A stretch of DNA of 12,508 bases, taken from positions 1-12,508 of the forward strand of contig WANG01000119.1 of NCBI GenBank assembly GCA_015521945.1, in the 5' to 3' direction. Below, piece by piece: positions 1 to 5,725 of this stretch. A program made the position numbers and the translations under genes. This DNA comes from Candidatus Hydrothermarchaeota archaeon. Its GTDB lineage: Archaea; Hydrothermarchaeota; Hydrothermarchaeia; Hydrothermarchaeales; BMS3B. Every line of letters begins with the position of its first letter. Within the stretch, counting starts at the first letter, position 1. The notes below the pieces were generated by a model. The model saw only the letters and a program-made list of their open reading frames with translations, did no database searches and had not been told where the DNA came from.

Positions 1-114
1 AGCCTCATGGAGCGCTCCGAGGACATGCTGCACCGCTACCACACCTACTACCTTGCGAGGTCGGCGCTGAGGAGCCTCATCCTGTGGCTCGGGGAGTACG
101 CCCGCGGGAGGTAG
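1..114 (+). CDS. C-terminal end of an unidentified protein (5' end outside window)
   Basis: Frame 1 is open from the first base to a TAG at 112-114, giving 37 residues that begin SLMERSEDMLHRYH and end LGEYARGR. The segment is rich in Arg, Leu and Tyr and looks helical, with codon use like the neighbouring genes (AGG, CTC, CTG). I do not recognise the family from this tail. It converges on nth and the two reading frames overlap by 38 bp. No terminator-like sequence is visible because both gene ends are coding. Confidence 0.6.
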   Translation, partial: SLMERSEDMLHRYHTYYLARSALRSLILWLGEYARGR

Positions 115-754
115 AGGAGGGGCAGTGCTCACCTATGGGGCACTCGCCGCAGAGGGGCTTCACGGGCTTGCACACCGTCTGCCCGAAGGCTACGAGGGTG
201 AGGTTCAGCCTGTTCTTGAGCTCCCCGGGTACGAGGGCGTGGAGCATGGCCTCGGTTTCCTCGGGTTTTGAGGTGCTCACCACACCCAGGCGGTTCGCTA
301 TCCTGTGCACGTGGGTGTCAACGGCTATGGCGCTCCTCCCGAAGGCGTTTGCGAGCACCACGTTTGCGCTCTTTCTCCCGATTCCGGGGAGGGTGAGCAG
401 CTCCTCAAGGGTGTCTGGAACCCTGCCCCCGTACCTCTCTATGAGCACCCTCGCGAGCTCCCTGAGGTTTGCCGCCTTGCTCCTGTAGAAGCCGACAGGG
501 TATATGAGCTCCCTGAGCTCCTCCTCACTAAGGGCGAGCAGCTCCTCAGGTGAGGTGGCGCGCTTAAAAAGCCGCCTGACAGCCTCAAGGGTGGTCTCAT
601 CCCTGGTGCGGGAGCTCAGGAGAACGGCAACCAGCGCCCTGAAGGGCGTGGTTACGTGCTTCCTGAACTCGTACACGGGCGCCTTCCTGCGCCTGGCTTC
701 TTTCTCCATGAGCTCTAAGAGCTCCTCCCAGCTCAGGTGCTCAAGGATGCTCAT
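77..754 (-). CDS. nth: Endonuclease III, DNA glycosylase/AP lyase
   Basis: Base-excision repair enzyme that removes oxidised pyrimidines and cleaves the abasic site by beta-elimination. Numbered from the ATG at 754 (225 aa), the helix-hairpin-helix LPGIGRKS is at about 122-129, with the catalytic Lys at about 128. The catalytic Asp is in AVDTHVHR, at about 146. The [4Fe-4S] ligands are Cys195, 202, 205 and 211 in the family spacing C-x6-C-x2-C-x5-C. Length matches the family. An in-frame TTG at 778 would add 8 residues. I prefer the ATG because a TATA-like element at 790-799 would place transcription start near 768, downstream of that TTG. An AGGAG lies close to the ATG. The gene is divergent from rpl44e and overlaps the upstream partial gene tail to tail. 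Confidence 0.95.
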   Translation of the reverse strand: MSILEHLSWEELLELMEKEARRRKAPVYEFRKHVTTPFRALVAVLLSSRTRDETTLEAVRRLFKRATSPEELLALSEEELRELIYPVGFYRSKAANLRELARVLIERYGGRVPDTLEELLTLPGIGRKSANVVLANAFGRSAIAVDTHVHRIANRLGVVSTSKPEETEAMLHALVPGELKNRLNLTLVAFGQTVCKPVKPLCGECPIGEHCPSSTSRGRTPRATG

Positions 755-787
755 GCTCCTGCTACCCGCGGGGCTCAACCTGTATCA

Positions 788-801
788 GTTATATTTGTAA
801 A
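788..801 (-). promoter_or_regulatory. TATA-like promoter element for nth
   Basis: Read on the minus strand this is an AT-rich ACAAATATAAC island in an otherwise GC-rich spacer, about 40 bp upstream of the nth ATG at 754. The position fits an archaeal TATA box with a short leader. Assigned by composition and position only. Confidence 0.5.
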
Positions 802-831
802 TGGCATGCTGCGGTGTTTGAGCCGGGCTCT

Positions 832-848
832 ACCAAAAGGCTTAAAAG
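832..848 (+). promoter_or_regulatory. BRE/TATA promoter for the rpl44e operon
   Basis: ACCAAAAGGCTTAAAAG combines a purine-rich BRE-like CCAAAAGG with a TATA-like CTTAAAAG, about 50 bp before the rpl44e ATG. The first 14 bases recur exactly in front of the gene at 12441, which supports their use as a promoter consensus. Predicted transcription start is near 868-872. Confidence 0.65.
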
Positions 849-893
849 GGCGGGCTGAGTAGTTTAGCTGAAGTGGTTTTAGCGGTGATTGTT

Positions 894-1172
894 ATGAAGA
901 TGCCGAAGGAGAAGAGGACCTACTGTGCGAAGTGCAACAGGCATACTCCCCACGAGGTGCTCAAGCAGAAGAAGAGGAAGGCGAGCGAGCTCAAGGCAGG
1001 GCAGAGGCAGTTCCGCAGGGTTATGGCCGGGTACGGCGGGTTCCCGAGGCCCCTGCCCAAGGGCTCCAAGCCCACAAAGAAGGTTGCCCTCGTGCTCAGG
1101 TGCAAGGTGTGCAAGAAGGCTAAGAGCATGAGGGGATTCAGGGTGAAGAGGCTGGAGATGGAGGCGGTGTAG
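894..1172 (+). CDS. rpl44e: Large ribosomal subunit protein L44e
   Basis: Zinc-binding protein of the archaeal/eukaryotic 50S/60S E-site region. The 92-residue product starts MKMPKEKRTYC, as the family does. It has Cys11/Cys14 and Cys70/Cys73 as a four-cysteine zinc site, and the signature stretch SKPTKKVALVLRC at 58-70. The frame is open upstream to 873, but the ATG at 894 matches the family N-terminus and has GGTGA at 884-888 as ribosome-binding site. It is the first gene of a conserved archaeal operon: rps27e begins at the base directly after its stop codon. Confidence 0.97.
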   Translation: MKMPKEKRTYCAKCNRHTPHEVLKQKKRKASELKAGQRQFRRVMAGYGGFPRPLPKGSKPTKKVALVLRCKVCKKAKSMRGFRVKRLEMEAV

Positions 1173-1358
1173 ATGGAGGTGGTGCCGCAGCCCAGGTCCA
1201 GGTTCCTGAAGGTGAAGTGCGACGACTGCGGAAGCGAGCAGGTGCTCTTCGGGTGTGCCTCCTCAAGGGTCACCTGCCTTGTGTGCGGTAAGACCCTGGC
1301 GGAGCCGACGGGAGGAAAGGTGAAGGTGCTCACCAAGATAGTTGCCGTGCTGGAGTGA
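1173..1358 (+). CDS. rps27e: Small ribosomal subunit protein S27e
   Basis: Zinc-ribbon protein of the small ribosomal subunit, 61 aa, typical for archaea. Ligands are Cys16-x2-Cys19 and Cys35-x2-Cys38, followed by the highly conserved KTLAEPTGGK block at 40-49. The ATG abuts the rpl44e stop with no spacer, so the two are probably translationally coupled. Its last codons contain the GGAGTGAT that serves the following aIF2-alpha gene. An extra Cys28 lies between the ligand pairs; I give it no role. Confidence 0.97.
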   Translation: MEVVPQPRSRFLKVKCDDCGSEQVLFGCASSRVTCLVCGKTLAEPTGGKVKVLTKIVAVLE

Positions 1359-1364
1359 TAGCAG

Positions 1365-2159
1365 GTGGTTCTGAAGAAGGAGCCGTTTCCGAGCGAGGGC
1401 GACTTAGTGGTGTGCACCGTAACGAAGGTGTACCCCCACGGAGCCTTTGCCAGGCTGGATGAGTACCGGGACAGGGACGGGTACATCCACATATCGGAGG
1501 TGGCTTCTACCTGGATAAAGAACATAAGGGATTTTGTGAGGGAGGGGCAGAAGACCGTCGCAAAGGTGCTGGCGGTTGACAGGAAGAAGGGGCACGTTGA
1601 CCTCTCCCTGAGAAGGGTGAGCGAGGCTGCCAAGAAGAAGAAGATGCAGGAGTGGAAGCGTGCCCAGAAGGCTGAGAAGCTCCTGGAGATGGCGGCGAAG
1701 GAGCTGGGGAAGTCCCTGGAGCAGGCTTACGAGGAGGTCGGGTTCAAGCTGGAGGAGGAGTTCGGGGAGATATACGGTGCTTTTGAGGAGATTTCGGCTG
1801 CGGGTGAGGAGGCGCTGGAGGGGCTTGATATACCGGAGGAGTGGGTTGAGCCCCTGGTGAAGCTCGCAAAGGAGAACGTTTCCATATCCAAGGTGAAGAT
1901 TCACGGGTTTGTGGAGCTGCGCTCAAGGGCGCCGGACGGGGTGGAGGTTATAAGGAGGGCGCTTACTGCTGCCAAGGAGGTGGAGAGGGAGGCGGAGGGT
2001 GTTACCCTTGACATCTCATACGTGGGAGCCCCCAGGTACAGGATTACGGTGGTTGCCTACGACTACAAGAGCGCCGAGGAGGTGCTCAGGAAGGCGGGGG
2101 AGAAGGCTGTGAGCATGGTCGTGGCTGAGAAGGGTGAAGGAAGGTTTTACAGGGGATGA
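1365..2159 (+). CDS. eif2a: Translation initiation factor aIF2 subunit alpha
   Basis: Subunit of the heterotrimeric aIF2 that delivers initiator Met-tRNA to the small ribosomal subunit. The 264-residue product has an N-terminal S1/OB domain at about 10-84 (GDLVVCTVTKVYPHGAFARL, then GYIHISEVA and HVDLSLRRV), a charged helical middle at about 88-170, and a C-terminal alpha-beta domain at about 175-262 that binds the gamma subunit. The start is GTG at 1365, with GGAGTGAT at 1352-1359 inside the end of rps27e. By manual alignment to the eukaryotic HISEL-Ser51-RRR loop, residue 47 here is Ala, so the eukaryotic stress phosphorylation site is not present at that position. The stop overlaps the nop10 start (ATGA). 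Confidence 0.96.
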   Translation: MVLKKEPFPSEGDLVVCTVTKVYPHGAFARLDEYRDRDGYIHISEVASTWIKNIRDFVREGQKTVAKVLAVDRKKGHVDLSLRRVSEAAKKKKMQEWKRAQKAEKLLEMAAKELGKSLEQAYEEVGFKLEEEFGEIYGAFEEISAAGEEALEGLDIPEEWVEPLVKLAKENVSISKVKIHGFVELRSRAPDGVEVIRRALTAAKEVEREAEGVTLDISYVGAPRYRITVVAYDYKSAEEVLRKAGEKAVSMVVAEKGEGRFYRG

Positions 2160-2338
2160 GCAGGCTGAGGTACTGCAGGAGGTGCAGAAGGTACACGCTG
2201 ATGGAGGTGTGCGGCACCTGCGGAGATGCCACCGTGTCCCCGCATCCCCCCAGGTTTTCTCCCGAGGACAGGTACGGTGCGTACCGGAGGAAGCTTAAAA
2301 GGGAGATGATGGAGGAGGCAGGATGGAGTTCAGGGTGA
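2156..2338 (+). CDS. nop10: H/ACA ribonucleoprotein protein Nop10
   Basis: Small scaffold protein of the archaeal H/ACA pseudouridylation complex, where it bridges Cbf5 and L7Ae/guide RNA. At 60 aa it has the family layout: an N-terminal zinc ribbon with Cys7-x2-Cys10 and Cys19-x2-Cys22, then the conserved PHPPRFSPEDRYGAYRR segment at 29-45 and a basic C-terminal helix. The start overlaps the aIF2-alpha stop as ATGA. The end overlaps the next gene by 16 bp. Both overlaps indicate coupled translation within the operon. Confidence 0.95.
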   Translation: MSRLRYCRRCRRYTLMEVCGTCGDATVSPHPPRFSPEDRYGAYRRKLKREMMEEAGWSSG

Positions 2339-3099
2339 TATTCACCAGGAAGCCCGAGCTGGAGGAGCCCGTGCTGATTGAGGGCCTGCCCGGGATAGGG
2401 CAGGTGGGCAGGATAGCGGCGATGCACATGGTGAGGGAGCTCAAGGCGAGGAAGTTTGCAAAGCTCTATGCGCCTTCTTTTCCGCCGCAGGTGGTGATAA
2501 GGAAGAGCGGGATGATTGAGGAGATGAAGAACGAGTTCTACTACTGGAGCTCGGAGGAGGGCAGGGACCTGGTGTTTGTCTCCGGCAACACCCAGAGCAC
2601 CTCCCCTGAGGGGCAGTACATGCTGTGCGAGAGGATTCTGGAGATTGCGGCTGAGCTGGGGGTGAGGGAGGTGTTCACTCTGGGCGGGCTTGGCGTGGGC
2701 AGGCACGTGGAGAAGCCCAGGGTGTTCGCGGCGGTGAGCCACCCGAGGTACATCCCGGTGCTTGAGAGGCACGGGGCGGTGGTGAAGAGGGATGCCCAGG
2801 GGCAGATTATAGGGGTCTCGGGAATGCTGCTGAGCCAGGGGAGGAGGAGGGGGATATACGGCGCCTGCCTGATGGGTGAGACCTCGGGGTTCTATGTGGA
2901 CCCCAACAGCGCCAGGGCGGTTCTGGAGGTGCTCCTGCCAGTGCTGGGGGTGGAGATAAGCATGGAGAGCCTGGCGAGGAGGGTGAAGGACACGGCGATG
3001 CGGGTGAAGGAGGCGGTGAGGCTGGAGAGGAAGATGATGGAGGACATGGGGATAATCCACAGGGAGCCGGGGGATGAGGAGATGAGGTACATAGGGTAG
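2323..3099 (+). CDS. PAC2-family protein (proteasome assembly chaperone homolog)
   Basis: This 258-residue protein has the PAC2 fold signature: an N-terminal strand then LIEGLPGIGQVGRIAA at 18-33, FPPQVVIRKSGMI at 53-65, and GGLGVGRH at 121-128. The archaeal family (PbaA/PbaB type) includes proteasome-assembly-chaperone homologs. Its position directly after nop10 is the widespread archaeal order L44e-S27e-aIF2a-Nop10-PAC2. The C-terminus is a charged helix ending MRYIG. That is not a standard HbYX tail, because Tyr is third from the end, so direct docking on the 20S proteasome is uncertain. GGAGGAGG at 2311-2318 precedes the ATG. It is the last gene of the operon and faces the TatD-like gene across 25 bp. 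Confidence 0.88.
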   Translation: MEFRVIFTRKPELEEPVLIEGLPGIGQVGRIAAMHMVRELKARKFAKLYAPSFPPQVVIRKSGMIEEMKNEFYYWSSEEGRDLVFVSGNTQSTSPEGQYMLCERILEIAAELGVREVFTLGGLGVGRHVEKPRVFAAVSHPRYIPVLERHGAVVKRDAQGQIIGVSGMLLSQGRRRGIYGACLMGETSGFYVDPNSARAVLEVLLPVLGVEISMESLARRVKDTAMRVKEAVRLERKMMEDMGIIHREPGDEEMRYIG

Positions 3100-3124
3100 C
3101 TGCGGGTGAGCAGCCTCTCAGAGC

Positions 3125-3967
3125 CTACGGTGTGGCTATCTCCACCCCGTAGGTACGCTCCGGCACCTCAACGTGAATCCTCCAGGCAGCCTCCTCCTCC
3201 AGCACGCCCGCCTGGTGCAGCGCCGCCGTGACCTTTGGCACGGCCTGGGGGGAGACAACGGCACCTGGGCGGGATAGCTCGTCTATGTAGTCGGACTCCA
3301 TCATGAACCCGTCTCCCACCTCAAGCGCCCTGCGTATATTCTTCTTCGTGGCGATAACCGAGGGTACAATTCCGGCGGCTGCTATCTCCCCGAAGTCTGG
3401 AGGTGAGAAGTGCTTCACCAGCTTCTCGGGCTTAAACCCAGCCCTGCGCGCCACCCCGAGAATCCTCTCTCTAAGCTCGCTGCTGAAGCTGGGTGTGTGG
3501 AGCTGCACAGCACATCCTGCGTCTCTGGCAAGCTCAAGGGCGAAAAGCAGCACCCGCTCGCATGCGTCAACCACCTCCTGAGCGGCGGGGTAGTGGGGAA
3601 ACCCGTACTCCCCCAGGGCGCAGGCTCTCCCCTGCTCCACCAGCTCTGCGGCATGCTCCGTTGCTTTTATGGCGTGCTCAACCGCCTTCTCCACCCCCAT
3701 GGCACCAGCCATGCGGTCAACCTCCACGGGGTGAACCCCAACAACGGCGTAGCACCTCACCCCTGTCTCCCTCTGAGCCACCTCCGCCAGCTTCACCGTG
3801 CTCAGGTTGTTCTCCATGAGCCTCTCGGCATCAGGCACGCCGCTGCGGGGCTTAACCACTATAAACGCCGTGCACCCGCCTCTGCTGGCAAACCTGCGCA
3901 CAGCTTCTGTGCCGATTCCTCTCTCGGGGTCAACATGCATGTGGTTGTCGGTAGCGGGTAGCCTCAT
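3125..3967 (-). CDS. TatD-like metal-dependent hydrolase
   Basis: Amidohydrolase-superfamily TIM-barrel protein, 280 aa from the ATG at 3967. Metal-ligand motifs occur in the expected order: DNHMH (His9, His11), GVHP (His79), a Glu in LGEYGFP (Glu120), QLHTPS (His157), KHF (His186) and ESDYID (Asp226). The TatD family includes metal-dependent DNases, but this archaeal branch has no firm substrate, so the activity is left general. The ATG overlaps the upstream DUF116 stop as ATGA. A GTG at 3985 preceded by AGGAGGT would add six residues (MRQGGG) and is a real alternative. It probably shares one transcript with DUF116. Despite the name, TatD is not part of the Tat translocase. Confidence 0.87.
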   Translation of the reverse strand: MRLPATDNHMHVDPERGIGTEAVRRFASRGGCTAFIVVKPRSGVPDAERLMENNLSTVKLAEVAQRETGVRCYAVVGVHPVEVDRMAGAMGVEKAVEHAIKATEHAAELVEQGRACALGEYGFPHYPAAQEVVDACERVLLFALELARDAGCAVQLHTPSFSSELRERILGVARRAGFKPEKLVKHFSPPDFGEIAAAGIVPSVIATKKNIRRALEVGDGFMMESDYIDELSRPGAVVSPQAVPKVTAALHQAGVLEEEAAWRIHVEVPERTYGVEIATP

Positions 3968-4644
3968 GCCTCCGCCCTGCCGCACCTTACCTCCTGCCTC
4001 TCCTCCTCAATCCCCAGCCTCATGATGCGTATTATCTCGCCAGCGTCCACCTTGGTCTCAACGCACCCGTCCTTGAGCAGCGGTACTCCGAGAACGGCGC
4101 ACATCTTGGACAGCTCCTGCATGCCCCTGTTGAGGTCCTTGTAGCACGCCACACCCAGGGCAGCCTTGGGCTTTATCGCCTTTATTATCCTGCGAACGAA
4201 GCTCCCGCCAGGCACTATGAACAGCCTGTACCCCAAGCGCTCCGCCTCCGCCTTGAGGTCCTTTATTATGCAGAGCCCGCACTCCTTGCACGAGATGCCT
4301 GTCTTGGCGTCAAGGCGTGCAGGGCAGTTTATATGCCTGATGCACTGGGGCACCACCAGAATCCTCTCGCTTGGCGGCACCCTGGCAAACCTGCTGGCAT
4401 TCAGCCTGTTGCGCACCTCAATTCCTATCATATCCACTATTCTGTCGTTCATTCCAAAAGCCCTTGCCACCCTTCTGAAGTGGGTGTTGAAGGACTCCAT
4501 TGTGAACAGCAGAAGCCTGGGGAGTATGAGTTTCTTCTTCTTTATCAGTATTAAGCCCAGGAGAAGCGAGAGCAGAAGCATAAGCACCAGGACTATGCCT
4601 GCAGCCACGGCTAATCTGCCCACCACTTCATAGAATGACACCAT
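3964..4644 (-). CDS. DUF116 family membrane-anchored cysteine-rich protein
   Basis: The 226-residue product has an N-terminal hydrophobic helix at about 11-35, followed by KKKK, which predicts a cytoplasmic C-terminal body. Nine cysteines include the cluster QCIRHINC at 100-107, CKECGLC at 119-125, then Cys167, 182 and 194. The CxxCxxC arrangement is suggestive of metal or Fe-S binding. The pattern IRHINCPAR plus GISCKECGLC is what I recognise as DUF116, a family without an assigned biochemical role. It is the first gene of the minus-strand pair with the TatD-like hydrolase, joined by an ATGA overlap, so the two probably act together. Start ATG at 4642-4644 with GGGAGC directly upstream. Confidence 0.85.
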   Translation of the reverse strand: MVSFYEVVGRLAVAAGIVLVLMLLLSLLLGLILIKKKKLILPRLLLFTMESFNTHFRRVARAFGMNDRIVDMIGIEVRNRLNASRFARVPPSERILVVPQCIRHINCPARLDAKTGISCKECGLCIIKDLKAEAERLGYRLFIVPGGSFVRRIIKAIKPKAALGVACYKDLNRGMQELSKMCAVLGVPLLKDGCVETKVDAGEIIRIMRLGIEEERQEVRCGRAEA

Positions 4645-4675
4645 GCTCCCACCGTGGATACCTTTGAAAAATCCG

Positions 4676-4690
4676 GCTTAAATATTTTGT
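4676..4690 (-). promoter_or_regulatory. TATA-like promoter for the DUF116-TatD pair
   Basis: On the minus strand this reads ACAAAATATTTAAGC, an AT-rich box about 32-45 bp upstream of the DUF116 ATG at 4644. Spacing fits a short leader carrying the GGGAGC. It lies back to back with the promoter of the + strand operon. Confidence 0.55.
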
Positions 4691-4715
4691 GGACATTCCC
4701 GGCTCGCCTTCCCAT

Positions 4716-4733
4716 ATCCAAAAAGTTTAACTT
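4716..4733 (+). promoter_or_regulatory. BRE/TATA promoter for the sensor/TatA operon
   Basis: ATCCAAAAAGTTTAACTT resembles the CCAAAAGGCTTAA boxes at 832 and 12402. The box centre is about 30 bp before the GTG at 4756, so the first gene is probably leaderless or nearly so. Confidence 0.6.
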
Positions 4734-4755
4734 AGAGAGGCGGGAAGGGTAGGGT

Positions 4756-5721
4756 GTGAGACTCTGCCTCCTGCTGGCTCTGCTGCTCCTGAGTGCGGGA
4801 TGCACCTCCCGGGGAGCTGAGGCTCCAGAGGTGAGCCCCCCTTCGGGCTTCCTGGACGTGGCGGTTGCTCCTCCCTACCTCTACGCCACCTCCGAGCGCG
4901 GGGTCTTCATATACAACCTCTCAACCCTTGAGCTTCTCGGGGCTTTTGAGACTGAAGGGCAGGCGGAGGGCGTGGCACCCTTGGGCAACCTCCTGCTCGT
5001 GTGCGACGGGCTCTCTGGAATGCTGGTGCTGGACGTTTCCTACCCCCACGAGCCAAAGGCGGTTTACAGGCTGAGCTACCCGGGGAACTTCAAGCAGGTG
5101 CGCCTCCTGGGGGAAGAAGCCTACGTTGCCAACTTTGACGACATAAACGGGCTGGTGGTTCTGAACCTCTCCAGGCTGCCCATCCTCAGCATCTCCGGCA
5201 CCTTTGACCCTCCGGGGTACGAGCACGTGCGCGACCTGGTGGTGCGGGGGAGGTACGTGTACTTGGCGGATTTCACGGGGGGCATGGTGGTGGTGGACAG
5301 GAGGAACCTCTCCTTGGTTTCCGTGTACCCGGCTGAGGGGGTTACCTACTCCGTGGACGTCAGCGGGGGAGTAGCCGTTCTCGCAAAGTCTGACTCCGGG
5401 GTTGAGATTCTCAACATCACCTCTCCAGCATCTCCCGAGCCCCTCTCCAGGGTGCAGGTCGGGGGCTACGCCATAAGGGTCAGGGTGGCAGGGGATGCGG
5501 CGTTCGTGAGCACGGGCACGGACGGGGTGTACATCCTGAACATCTCCACCCCAGAGGCGCCGGAGGTGGTCTCCAGGATACAGACCCAGGGCAACGCCTT
5601 CGGGTTTGCCCTTCACGGGGACAGGCTGTACATCGCCGACTACACCTCCCTGCTGGTTTACAACGTCTCCAGCCTCTCCTCCCCCGTGCTGCTCAGGAGC
5701 GTACCCTACCCCTACGGGTGA
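4756..5721 (+). CDS. LVIVD-repeat beta-propeller lipoprotein
   Basis: The 321-residue product starts with a lipoprotein signal peptide (LLLSAGC, predicted lipidated Cys16), so it should be anchored outside the cytoplasmic membrane. Seven LVIVD-type repeats follow, with core strands at about 49-56 (GVFIYNLS), 88-95 (GMLVLDVS), 132-139 (GLVVLNLS), 176-184 (GMVVVDRRN), 215-222 (GVEILNIT), 257-264 (GVYILNIS) and 298-305 (SLLVYNVS). This fits a seven-bladed propeller, probably a protein-protein or ligand-binding platform with no enzymatic motif. Six N-x-S/T sequons fall in six of the seven repeats. The start is GTG near the predicted transcription start. The histidine kinase begins 4 bp after its stop, so it may be an extracellular partner of that sensor (inference). 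Confidence 0.85.
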   Translation: MRLCLLLALLLLSAGCTSRGAEAPEVSPPSGFLDVAVAPPYLYATSERGVFIYNLSTLELLGAFETEGQAEGVAPLGNLLLVCDGLSGMLVLDVSYPHEPKAVYRLSYPGNFKQVRLLGEEAYVANFDDINGLVVLNLSRLPILSISGTFDPPGYEHVRDLVVRGRYVYLADFTGGMVVVDRRNLSLVSVYPAEGVTYSVDVSGGVAVLAKSDSGVEILNITSPASPEPLSRVQVGGYAIRVRVAGDAAFVSTGTDGVYILNISTPEAPEVVSRIQTQGNAFGFALHGDRLYIADYTSLLVYNVSSLSSPVLLRSVPYPYG

Positions 5722-5725
5722 TACC

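Noticed and set aside
852..877. tRNA-like 5' half (GGGCTGAGTAGTTTAGCTGA)
   Set aside because: It resembles a D-arm, but no anticodon arm, T-arm or acceptor partner follows before the rpl44e start. Probably chance in the leader.
2086..3060. 324-residue open frame on the minus strand opposite the PAC2 gene
   Set aside because: Rich in His, Pro and Leu, as expected for the antisense of AGG/GTG-rich coding DNA. The + strand frame has a recognised family and operon context.
5606..5725. 40-residue N-terminal extension of the histidine kinase frame
   Set aside because: It lies inside the LVIVD gene, is Pro/Thr/Cys-rich and would put the first TM helix away from the N-terminus. The ATG at 5726 has a ribosome-binding site.
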